Shown: one piece after another, positions 43,019 through 53,145 of the stretch | Layout of the letters: every line of letters starts with the position of its first letter | Numbering within the stretch: position 1 is the first letter of the stretch | From: Cryptomeria japonica | Lineage: Eukaryota; Streptophyta; Pinopsida; Cupressales; Cupressaceae | DNA length: 64,000 nucleotides | Direction of reading: 5' to 3' | Assembly: GCF_030272615.1 (NCBI RefSeq) | Contig: NC_081407.1 | Coordinates: 151,299,048 to 151,363,047 of the forward strand | The notes under the pieces: model-generated | The model's input: only the letters and a program-made list of their open reading frames with translations | The model's database searches: none | What the model was told of the DNA's origin: nothing | Position numbers and translations under genes: made by a program

Positions 43019-44565
43019 TGTAATGTCCCTTCCTTAGGTGGACTAGACTTCGGCAAAGGTTGGCCTATAATCAGGGTTCTCATAGGCCAATAGAGTGGTT
43101 AAGGGACTCAAAAAGTGGTCATAGAGCCCAGCAAGGTGGTTTGTGAGCCATTTCTAGGTGTTCAAAGGCAGTTCTTATTTTTTAAGGAGAGATCCCTATT
43201 TTTTAGGGAACGACTGTGAGTTGGTTTTGGGTTGTCTATGGACCACTCAGGATGATTTGAGACCATCTCCTATTTTTTAGGGAGGGGTCCTATTATTTAG
43301 GGGGGTCTGCCAGTTGACTAGTTGACCACCCGGAGGTCTTTGGAGCAGAGCAAGAGCCCCTATGAGCATTTTCACTTGATTGGAGACGGTCTCCTACATT
43401 GTATACTTGGGATCTTGCACACTAAGATAAAGTGCCATCATACATTGTATACTTGGGATCTTGCACATCTTGTGCCTTATTGTACATGCACTACTTATAA
43501 AGTGCCATGGGGGGGTTGATGTTTGTCTTTGTTTGCCATCTACATTTGTCACGTGAGTGTTCCTTCCACAACATTAGCCTCATGATGTGTGTCAAGTGAG
43601 TGTTCCTTCCACGACACTATGTACTTTCTCTGCACCTTTGATGTTCCTGGTTTTTCGTCATGCAGTTTTTGTTGGCCGTTGTTTTCAATGTACCTATCCC
43701 TCTCCCTTTTTCAGCATTATGGGGAGGTTTGTCCTGTTGTTCTAATGCTTCCTTGGTTCGATTGATCAGCTCTTCAGGCTTTGGTGTTTCATGCCATCTG
43801 TATCTTCGAGTTCAGTTGTTTGCCTTTGTTTGCCATCTGATTTGAGTAGTGTAATTTTAGGGCACTCATGCAGATTATAGTCTTCTCTACCTGGTCATGT
43901 TCCATTTTAGTGGAGGTTCTTCAGATCACAGTTACTCTTCGACAGTGTTTGCAGCTATTTCATGCTTCAGTGGTGTTCTTCATTCTCTTCTTTTTGTTCC
44001 TATCTTCTGGAACACTCTTATTTGGAGGCTTCTTAGTCCTTCACTTGAGCTTTCATCTCTTCTTGGAGAGGAGTTTTGTTCCCACAGAGTTTTCTCCTTT
44101 TTCTCCACTTTATAGAGATTTTATTGAACTTGGGTACCTCATCGGGCCTAGTTGTCGGGACCCATTGTTGCTTTCCTGCATTTTTTACATGTTTTTTTAG
44201 TCCTTGGTTGTTTTTTAGCTACTCCCTAAGTTCATCTTAAGGGGGGGTGTTGGAGTTATCTTTTATTAGCTAATAATTATTTATTTAATTATTAGTCTAT
44301 TATACTCCATGCTTAAGCTAAACTTAGGAATCTTATAACTCTTCAGGGTTTTCACCTTTAGGGTTTCAAGTATCCTTTTATAAGGATTCTCTCTTTGTAT
44401 TTTTCATAACAACTGTAATTATTGAATTGCATTCTTGTTGCACAATCAATATGACTCCTCTTTTCTAGATCTTTGAATTCTGGCCTCCATAGCTTTTTTG
44501 CTTCTCTCATTCTGTGACAGGTTTGCATGCAGGTGATCTTTGGGAGCTGTAGAGTTGATTTTTCC

Positions 44566-44700
44566 TGTTGAGACATGGACCAGCTAGGACTCAAACCTAG
44601 GACCTTCCATACGCTGCTGGAGTGCTCTACCACTGAGCTACTGGCCCCTCTTGGACCAGTCCATCGTCGGTCCGGGTGTGGCTTATTTCCAACACCAACA
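44566..44700 (-). repeat. TRIM 3' LTR
   Basis: 135 bp, identical to 44765-44899; on the minus strand it starts TGTTGGTGTTGG and ends ATGTCTCAACA. Confidence 0.93.
44577..44647 (-). ncRNA. tRNA-like sequence in TRIM 3' LTR
   Basis: 71 nt on the minus strand that fold as a tRNA. The 7-bp acceptor stem is GGGCCAG with CTGGTCC; the D arm is GCTC/GAGC; the variable loop is AGGTC; the T arm is CTAGG-TTTGAGT-CCTAG. The anticodon arm is weak: four pairs (TCCA/TGGA) and an 8-nt loop. The A box TAGCTCAGTGG (44640-44630) matches the Pol III consensus. The B box GGTTTGAGTCC (44597-44587) has one change from consensus. No T-run terminator follows within the LTR. Confidence 0.88.
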
Positions 44701-44764
44701 CCCCCCCTTAAGCCACACCTCTCGTGTGCTTGGGGCTCCTAGCCTAGACCTAACTCTGATACCA
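44701..44764 (-). other. TRIM interior: primer-binding site and polypurine tract
   Basis: On the minus strand TGGTATCAGAG at 44764-44754 touches the 5' LTR, and TTAAGGGGGGG at 44711-44701 touches the 3' LTR. Only about 40 bp lie between. Confidence 0.92.
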
Positions 44765-44899
44765 TGTTGAGACATGGACCAGCTAGGACTCAAACCTAGG
44801 ACCTTCCATACGCTGCTGGAGTGCTCTACCACTGAGCTACTGGCCCCTCTTGGACCAGTCCATCGTCGGTCCGGGTGTGGCTTATTTCCAACACCAACA
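44765..44899 (-). repeat. TRIM 5' LTR
   Basis: 135 bp, identical to 44566-44700. Confidence 0.93.
44776..44846 (-). ncRNA. tRNA-like sequence in TRIM 5' LTR
   Basis: Identical second copy of the 71-nt tRNA-like fold, 199 bp away. A Pol III start here would run through the primer-binding site and interior into the 3' LTR. Confidence 0.88.
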
Positions 44900-45853
44900 T
44901 TTCCTCAACTCCAATATTAGATATCACCAAGATAGCATGGGCATCAACCGTTTTCGGTTTGGAGGTCGCTAGGTGATGCAATTTGAAGAAATAAAATATT
45001 AGAGTTTGACTTTAATATTTAATATTAATAAAATAAGGTGATTAATGATTATAAAGTCACTTTATATTAATTAATAAAATATAATAAAGTGGCCCCCATG
45101 TCACACTTCCCTAGGAGTGATAAGTTACAACTTGTTTTTAAAAAAAAGGGACTTGCTTCTCATGATGGGGGGAACCCTCAAGAAGTCCCAACATCTTTGA
45201 GGGGTTATGATTTAATTTAAATTAAAGAATAAATTTTATTAAATAAGGTGAAAACCCTAAAAGCCATGTTTAGGGTTTGAAAGGAATAAAGAACCATTAA
45301 GGCAGCCACTTTACGCATTCAGAATTCATTATTATAGCAGCAAATTGCAGGTCACAGCTCTGGAGCGCGTATTGCAGCAGAAATTAGACCTTGGGGAACG
45401 AAAACTCCCTTGGGAATTGGAGAATTGGATGAAATCCCAATCTCTCTCCATCAAATTTTCATCATAGAGTACTGAAAAGGTTGAATTCAGACCGCTGGGT
45501 GGTTATTTTCAGAAATTAGCAGCAGCACACGACATAAACAGAAGTTGTCAGCAAATCTGGGTGCCTTCTGGGACATTCCCAACAATTTTCCAGTTTTAAT
45601 TGTAGCAGACATAATTACAGATCAGTAAGAAACTACATTTTGCAGAGATTATGGGAACGGTTTCATAAATCTGAATTTCTGGAAGTCAATTGGAATTATC
45701 AAATTGCAGATTGGGGTTGGAAGACAGCAATTCCATCCCATATTTTGGTCTAAACCCTAGCCGTGCCAAATTCCAGCATCCTCGCAACTGTTCCTATTAG
45801 AATATTTAATTATATTTTAGTCACCTATATTTAGTTCCTTGTTTAATGGTCAT

Positions 45854-45985
45854 TTAGCTTTTAAGCTTTATTTAGCATTTAGCTTTTTCTTTTTAATTAA
45901 TTAGCTTTTAAGCTTTATTTAGCATTTAGCTTTTTCTTTTTAGTTAATTAGCTTTTAAGCTTAATTTAGCTTTTAGCTCTTAAAT
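45854..45985 (+). repeat. 47-bp tandem repeat, about 2.7 copies
   Basis: TTAGCTTTTAAGCTTTATTT starts at 45854, 45901 and 45948 (the last copy diverged), inside the solo LTR. Confidence 0.85.
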
Positions 45986-46499
45986 CTTTTACTTTAACGT
46001 TATGTTCTAATTATAGAACATCGTCTTGTAACCTCTATATATACATGTGTATATCGTTCAATGTAATCATCCAATTATTGAATCATTCATTCAATTTATT
46101 TTTCAGTTCCTACATGGCATTGGGGTTTGGAAGCCATTGAAGGTGCAGATCAGATTATTCTACGGTCTGAATTTCCAGATCAGACTTCATAATTTTATTG
46201 TATGCTGATAAAGGGTATGTATTTGATCCAAATTCATCAATCAAGTTCACAGTTTCAATTCTGGGTCATTAAATTCTTATTTTCAGTCATTTATGGTTAG
46301 AAGTTTATCTGTTTACAATTCATTATAGTAGTGAAAATTCCATCAAGCATTTAAAATTAAGATCAACATTCAAAATTACCAAAAACTCAAAAAAATAAAA
46401 CAAACATAAACCTTCTTTCGCTGGTTGAAGACATTCTGGGAACAAAACCAGAATTATCAAAAACAGAAAGTTGAATCAGATTTGGGCTAGGGATCTTCA

Positions 46500-47110
46500 A
46501 GATCTATGTAGCCATGCTACTATCCAAAAGAAATAATTTATGATGCACAGTGAAGTGCACTTGTACATTAGAATCTATTTAGATTATGTTGATGCATTAA
46601 ATATGCAAGTTGTAAACTTAGCAGTAATTCATATAGATGCATCCCTAGGGTTTATAAGCAACTCCAAGATGTTTCAAGGACAAGGGGATGGGATGTCCCC
46701 TCCACATTGCCCCCAGTCCCCACATTGTTTGAAAAATTCGGGCATCCCGAGAAAAGGGGAATGCTCCCTTTTTCTTAATTATGTCGGGGGCACCTTAACA
46801 TCCCTCAAGCAAACAAGGATGAATGGTATGCTAGAACCATGACGAGAGAAACCCAAAATAAATAACATTAGTGATGAGACCCATAACAGGTACCATACGT
46901 TAAGAAACTAGACTAGAATCCCTATCAAGGCCATTTAAATAGTAGCAAGCTAGATCTATGTAGTCAAGCAACTATTCAAGAAGAAGAGTTATATTACATG
47001 GTGAAGTGCAATTGTGAATTAGATTTGATTTAGATTGTGTAAATGCATGGACCGTGCGTGCTGTAAATTTAGAAATGATTCACAAGGACACATCCCCAAA
47101 TCTAACTGCA
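46500..47110. repeat. Duplicated unit: right half of copy 1 and full copy 2
   Basis: 46500-46670 and 46950-47105 share AGATCTATGTAG.CA, then GTGAAGTGCA.TTGT.. and GATGCATCC / GACACATCC blocks. Copy 2 (46845-47105) is not interrupted by the LTR. Identity is moderate, so the duplication predates the LTR insertion. Confidence 0.65.
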
Positions 47111-47789
47111 CATCCTGGACATTTTGAGGACAACAACAACAAAATGTCCTCTCCCCTTCCCATCCTCTCTTTTTTGTAAAAATTATACATGTCCCATAAA
47201 CAAGGTGTTCAATATTTTGTCATTGATGTCAAAGGTTGATGATCAAGGTCATATAAATTTTGGAGGATTACTCAAAGTAATAAAGAGGAATGAAATGCAT
47301 ATCAAGCTGCTAATTATTCATCAGTTCTTCATCAGCTACTTGGCTACTTGCTTGAGTTGGTTGCTTGCTTACTTGAGCTACTTGGTTGCCTGCTTGAGCT
47401 ACTTGGTTGCATGCTTGAGCTGCTTGCTTGTCTACTTCTATGTGCCAAGTCAATTATCTTGACTCTTCATGATTACCTGATGAAAAGAGGCTCGATTCTC
47501 TTTTTATGGACTACGTTAGTCTTGGAAAATGGCGGCCAAGTTTATTTCATCGCATATATCCACAATTTTGATGCTTGACGTTGTATTTGAAACAAATGTA
47601 ACTGCTGAGTTGGATTATTTTGCGCGACTAAAATATTTATTGATTGACATTTTTTTGGGAACCAAGTCTATTTTTTCAACCTAAATTTGGGGGCAACAGC
47701 AACGACTTCAGGCGTTTGACAAATATGGAGTTGTTTTTTATGACAAAGTCGATGGATGCTATTTTGGGTTGTGCACTAGTTATTCTATC
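47111..47789. other. No gene seen; short Leu/Ala/Cys-coding simple repeat
   Basis: At about 47340-47440 TACTTGGTTGCCTGCTTGAGC-like units of 24 bp repeat about four times (GCTTGAGCTACTTGGTTGC). No other feature recognised. Confidence 0.55.
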
Positions 47790-48711
47790 CATAGTTGAAA
47801 AAATTGGACTTGGCAATGACTCGGCAACCCCCAAAAAATCTAAAAACTCGGGACTCGCAAAAACTCGGCAATAACTCGACAACTTTATTGAAGTTTTGAA
47901 AATACATTTTCTTTAAAATATTCTTTAAAACACACATTTATATAAAACTAATATCTTTAAACTTATTTATTTTAATATTTATTGGAATAAACATTTAACA
48001 TATATTAATAGAATATCATTTAAATTATAATAATTTTTATTTTTAATATATTTTAAAAAAAATTAATAATTGCTAATGTATCTTTAAATTTACTTATTTT
48101 AATTTTTATTTGGAATAATCATTTAACATATATTAATAGAATATGATTTAAATTATAATAAAATTTATTTTTAATATATTTAAAAAAATTTAATAATTCC
48201 TAATGTCTAATATTTATACTTAATAGTTTATAATTCTTTTTATTTTTTAATTTTAAAATAAAGCCAATTATCAATTAATTTAAACTTTTATACATCATTT
48301 TATCAAAGATTGGGTATGGATATCGATCAAAGCATAAAGGAAATTCAAAATATTATTGGTAAATGAAATGCAAGAGGGAACCGTCGTGCCCTGGACTCGT
48401 GCAATCATTGTCGTGCCTTGGAATGCTCTTGAAAACCCGATGTAAACCATCTGTCTGCATTTTTTCAACTGACGAAAATGGCAAAAAGACACCTATCAGT
48501 CGCGTGAAGAAGGTCGTGCCCTAGCTAGCAGTCGCGTGTCAGAAAGAAGGCTCGTGTCGTTGAAAAGGGCCGAGTTTTTTAACTGTTTTTAGCGACTTTG
48601 CGCGATTTTTTGATAAAAAATCACTGCGATTGCCGAGTTTATGCGTGAGTGACTCGCAGCCAACTAGGGGCTCGCGAGTCTTTCAAAGACTCGCAGAGTT
48701 TTTCAACCATG
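47790..48711. mobile_element. Non-autonomous hAT transposon, 922 bp
   Basis: Terminal inverted repeats CATAGTTGAAAAA and (from the right end) CATGGTTGAAAAA. The 8-bp target duplication ATTCTATC is perfect at 47782-47789 and 48712-48719. Subterminal ACTCG / CGAGT motifs are dense at both ends, and the centre is AT-rich with no transposase. The right 180 bp also contain palindromic CGAGTCTTTCAAAGACTCG. Confidence 0.9.
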
Positions 48712-48719
48712 ATTCTATC

Positions 48720-50472
48720 TATTAAATGGAGGGTGTTGTTATTCAGCCAAGCTGTAATTGATGTTGTATTTTCCTGAATGAGTCGATACATGTTCTTGTT
48801 CTATGGAACAATGTTCTTGAATTATGGGGTTATGAGTCGTAGGTGAATTACTCAAATAAGAGCTGGCCATTTTTGGTGAGTTGTGATTTTCAGTGGTTGC
48901 CAGCTGTGTGAAAAAATTGTGACTGTGTGATTAGTGTGACTAACAGCGTTTTGAGAATATGTTGTTAAGGATTCAATGAAATGGGAGTATGGTGGAGCCA
49001 TTTTTTTTTTTGAAAAGAGTTGACATATGGTATCTTGGAGTTCAGAGATAATCATTCTTTCAATTATCAGGCAGTGAAAAAATTTCATTTTGGTGTGAAA
49101 TGTTTTTGAACGAGAACGTATGAAGGCATTAGAGGAAAAGTTGACTCCTCTTTTGGTCATCCGATAGTCTCCTTTCATCTGAACGTGGTCCTTGCTGGAG
49201 ATAACCGCAGCTCTTTGTGAGGAAGTTTTTTTGGTGCATTTGAGGTCAGTGCTTCAGCTGAACAAAGTTGGTGCTTCGAGGAGGGTTGGTGCTCTCTGTG
49301 AGTTGGTGCTCACTTATGTAGTCTGGGTTGGTCCCCATTTCGCTAATGAAAGCTATTGATCTGCCATGGTTTTATACCCGAAAGGGTTTTCCACATGAAA
49401 TTTGGTGTTCTCCTTGTTGATGTATTCTCTATCTCTTTTTTATGTGGTTTCATGTGTTTAAAAGTTTTAAAATACTTAAGTTTTTTTTGTGTGCTTTTCA
49501 CGAGGGAATGTCTTTTTACACAATGCAAAGGACATGTTGATGTCCTCGAGATGGCCATGGGTCCTCAAAACATTCCTTGACCATCCTAGAAATGCCTAGC
49601 CATTTCTATGGTCTAACATTAAAAATATTACAAACAAATCAAGATTTCAATAAACATTTTAAAATGAAAATAAACACTGAAAGGGAGGTTGTGAACTCAA
49701 AGGATTAGCTATGACAAGTGACAACTACAATAGTGTAATTTTATCTGAGTTGTATATATTTAGTTTCAAAGTTACACAAGGGATGCATCCACTCCAAACC
49801 TCATGTCCTCATCTCCTATGGCATCCCCAAGACATAAGAACTTCAGGGACATCCCCTTGCCATCTCCTATCCTTGATATATTAAAGGATGTATATATAAA
49901 ACATTTGCTTATGAGGCTTACATCTCAATGATGTTTGGACATCCCTTTTTGTAGCTTTAGAAAACAACGAGATTTATTAAAAAAATAACAGGGCCCAACA
50001 GCCCTTACCAAACCCTAAACCTTCCTTGTAAGTAACACACCCACCCAATTGCAACTCACAATTAACACAATCAATTTACATATTGCACATGCAGCTGTAA
50101 AGAGGAAGGACAAAAAGTCATCCATTGTCAACATTTGTTATTGTAGTTTATGTAATAACTCATTGCCGACTAAGCTACAATCACCATGAATGAAATAGAG
50201 ACCATCTTATTATCTGTTCTTTTTACTCTGTCAAAAATCCGAAGCAATCTTTCTGCTGTTACTTTTTCAGCCTGTTGTTACATATTTATTTATAAACCTA
50301 AAAAGAGCGACACAGGTTCTTCAAGGGATAAATAACTATAAGGGGAACCAAGTGAGTGTCAATTAAGTGTTATGGGTTTTTCTGATAATTAAATTGCTGC
50401 CGGAAACACTTTGAATGTCCACCAATAATTGTCAGTTTATGAAAAAGCCCTTTCAAACCCACAAAACCCATA
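48720..50472. other. Intron sequence, nothing recognised
   Basis: Mixed AT-rich DNA. A (T)9 run near 49001 and weakly protein-like short frames only. Confidence 0.4.
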
Positions 50473-50940
50473 TTGCAATATGTGACCATTTTGGACAAAC
50501 ACGAGTCAAAACAATTAGGGGAGAGCAAACATTGGTTCTCATATATGAAAACTGATTTCCACAGGAGTGATGCTAGAGGTGGTCACCATTTATTGCATAT
50601 GAGTGGACATGGGGTTAGGGTTTGTGGTTACATAACCTTAGAAGTTAGGGCTGAATTGGCTAGGTTGGTTGAGGGTGAGATGAAAGATAGAGGTGTGCCT
50701 CTAGAATCAGATCATTCCAATATGTTGTCTGCTGGTAGTAAGGATGTTGTTGGGAGGAGACAAGGTTCTAGCAGAAGAAAAAGAAAGGCCACTAGTGATG
50801 AGAAAAATATAGTTGTAGGGTTGTTGAACATGCAAACATGAAGAGGTTTATGACATTGTAGCCATATTTTTTTATGCCCATGCCATCTCATTCCATGTGG
50901 CATGTTCTCTATACTTCAATGAAATGTTCAAATGACAAAC
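50473..50940 (+). pseudogene. hAT transposase N-terminal fragment (degenerate BED finger)
   Basis: The plus-strand frame reads KHWFSYMKTDFHRSDARGGH, then HLLHMSGHGVRVCGYITLEV, which follows the BED zinc-finger pattern ending in HLL..SG.GVRVC. The two finger cysteines expected near FSYMK are gone. After a basic linker it reads GLLNMQT, a stop/frameshift at about 50839, then EVYDIVAIFFYAHAISFHVA, the usual start of the hAT catalytic region. No catalytic or dimerisation part follows. It is a dead fragment within the RRP12-like intron. Confidence 0.65.
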
Positions 50941-51554
50941 ATAATTAAATCCTCATTTTATCTCCCTTGGAGAACAAGGATAGTACAACACCCTTCTTGA
51001 CACAATATTTGAGGGTGAAATTATTGGGTAGAGACCTAAGCATAAAAGTAAATACTATAATACTATAAGTGTCTTGCAAAAATCTCAATGGAAAACAGAT
51101 AGCAGCAGCAAAAGGCTGAAATGCAGCAACAGGGAAGAGGATGGGGAGATGAAGGTGGTTGGTAGAGAAAAGAAAGCAAATGACAATAATTTAAAGTCCA
51201 AAGAAAAACACTTGAACATAAAATAGTTACTATTATAAGTTAAACCTACTTTTACTCGCACCTCTAAAATCTACCTTTGCTCAAGCCTTTGAAATCTCCC
51301 CAAACACTAAAAGAGATTCCACTCTTCTACCTGCGATTTTTCACATCTACCGTTGTAATTGTAACAAAAAAGAGGAGGCTTGTATTCCTCTAGAAACAAT
51401 TGAGCACATTATTAGTACGGCTAAGGCATGACCTACTGCCTAGAGTACTCTATGGGCACATCTAGATGCATCCAGAGGATACCTGGTAAAGACAGCAAGA
51501 CTGTGCCCCAATGTACCCATAGGGTAACCAAGGTAGCAAGGCCATGCCCTACCG

Positions 51555-53102
51555 TGTAATGTCCCCTTTTGGGATATACCTGATTTTGCCCAAAAATAAC
51601 AATTCCAATAAATGCAATTTAATTGCAAATAGAATTTATAATAAAATTACATAATTGTAATGCAAATTTAGAGAAAATCCTAATTTAGGTCTTATAAACA
51701 ATATTAATTAACATCAAAGCATTAATATCAAGAATCTATGATTGTATACAAATAATCTTTATTAAAATCAAAGTATCTTAAAATCATTCATAGCTTATTC
51801 CCATAGTCAACCATATTAGGACTCCAATTGAAGAGCTTGATAGGATGCCAGGAGACAGTCTTCCTCAACCAAGCCCAAGGCCTCGGAATGAATCCAATCC
51901 ATTCAGCCCCTTGGCCCACAAGTATGGCAGGGCCTCCAATCCATTTGGCCCCTTGGCCTACAAGTATGGCAGGACCTCCAGTCTATCAATCTTAAGGTGG
52001 CATACTTGATGGGGGAAGACCAGTACTGCTGCATGTTCCTATTTGCAAAACATTTCGCATGGATTCCAAACATGGTTGCTGATGGAAATTAGGTAAACAA
52101 TTACTTATCCTATATTTCTTGTTGGATTGGCAATTTAATCATATAAGTAAGACTTAAAAGCTTCCTATCAGATTTATGTAAAATAAATAAATAAACACAA
52201 TTATTATTGCATACTAATTATTTCCCTTAATATTATAGACTGCTGTTCTTAATTTCTAACTCAGGTTTATTTCTGAATTCTTCTCCAATTCAAACTTGAT
52301 TGATATTGATTCTTACTTCTGCTGAATTCATTCATTCCTTGATTTCTGAATTCTCTATTTTTCTATTTCATTTTTCCAATTTTTGTCCCTCTACCTCCAC
52401 CAAATGAGGCTTCCTTCTTTTATACCTTCCAAGGTGGGAAGGGTCATTACCTTTGGAAAGATGCAAGCTTTCCAATCACTGCCCTTCACTTTGTAAAGCA
52501 TGCCTTTTCATGATCACTGCCTCTTGGAGAGTAATTTAATGAATTTTAAATTACTTCCTTAATTCGCTGCCCTAGGTTGGCCCTTATTTATTAGCTTCTT
52601 TATGCCCTGGTCGGCCCTAATTTATTACTTAGTTTCGCCCTAGGTTTAGTTATTAATGCTGCAACCTGTTCTGTCTTTCTTCCTTGCCTTCTCCCATAGA
52701 TAAGGTAGCGATCCAAGACCTCTTTCTCCTTCGATTTCAAGTCTTTCTTTTCTGCTGTGATTTCTTAGTGATGTTTTTAGTTGGGGCATACTGTCTCAAG
52801 TGTGTGTAATCATTTTCACTCCCCTACTGACCAATATGGTGATAGGCCCCAAACTTACAAAACCTAATAAAATAGCAACCAAGCTTACATGTGCAATAGC
52901 ATGCTCTAACACTTCAATTTTGCTTCCAAATTGCTACAACAACAAGAATGTACTCAGAAAACCAAACGAACAACATAGTACCAGCCCCTTAAATGATGTT
53001 CTCCCTTGATTTTATTTCCTATGCCTCAAAAGAAGCATTTCTCCCAGAAAACAACACAAGAAAAGGAATTCCAACTGTTTTGGGTGTTAATTGGCCTGCA
53101 CA
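51555..53102 (+). mobile_element. LTR of the TGTRAYGTCCC family (right end tentative)
   Basis: Starts TGTAATGTCCCCTTTTGGG. A possible end CCTGCACA at 53102 is followed by TACCA, against TACCG before the start, giving a 5-bp duplication with one mismatch and a length (1548 bp) close to the 1587-bp solo LTR at 36044. No coding inside; small TGGCCCCTTGGCCYACAAGT duplication at 51915-51965. The right end needs a sequence comparison. Confidence 0.55.
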
Positions 53103-53145
53103 TACCAAAATAACAAACATGCCACAAACCAACAATCAACAGTGT

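Larger units (their letters stand above)
44566..44899 (-). mobile_element. TRIM/SMART miniature LTR retrotransposon with tRNA-bearing LTRs
   Basis: 334 bp in total: two identical 135-bp LTRs around a 64-bp interior. Flanking TTTCC is repeated exactly (44561-44565 and 44900-44904). Minus-strand order: 5' LTR 44899-44765, primer-binding site TGGTATCAGAG starting at the LTR edge, a short spacer, polypurine tract TTAAGGGGGGG, 3' LTR 44700-44566. LTR ends are TG...CA. Identical LTRs mean a very young insertion. There is no coding capacity, so it must borrow gag and pol; its primer site and polypurine tract resemble those of the surrounding copia LTR's element. Confidence 0.93.
44248..44916 (+). 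repeat. Copia 3' LTR (about 330 bp without the nested TRIM)
   Basis: Begins TGTTGGAGTT directly after a TTAAGGGGGGG polypurine tract (44238-44247) and ends AACTCCAATA, the inverted repeat of the start with the final CA mutated to TA. Upstream DNA (about 43400-44237) would be the end of its internal region but has no recognisable gene. The 5' LTR was not found. Confidence 0.75.
43019..46499 (+). mobile_element. Solo LTR, TGTRAYGTCCC family, carrying nested insertions
   Basis: Starts TGTAATGTCCCTTCC and ends GGGATCTTCA. Flanks are AGATT (43014-43018) and AGATC (46500-46504), a 5-bp duplication with one change. The uninterrupted copy of the target at 46845-47105 shows that this block was inserted. 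It carries the TCCTATTTTTTAGGG motif three to four times (43165-43305). A copia LTR, and a TRIM inside that, are nested in it. Confidence 0.8.

Noticed and set aside
44577-44647. A functional tRNA gene
   Set aside because: The anticodon arm has four pairs and an 8-nt loop, no T-run terminator follows, and the sequence is an integral part of both LTRs of a TRIM with target duplication.
44566-44899. A tRNA-derived SINE pair
   Set aside because: The paired, identical, TG...CA repeats with primer site, polypurine tract and a single target duplication define an LTR element; SINEs lack these and end in a tail.
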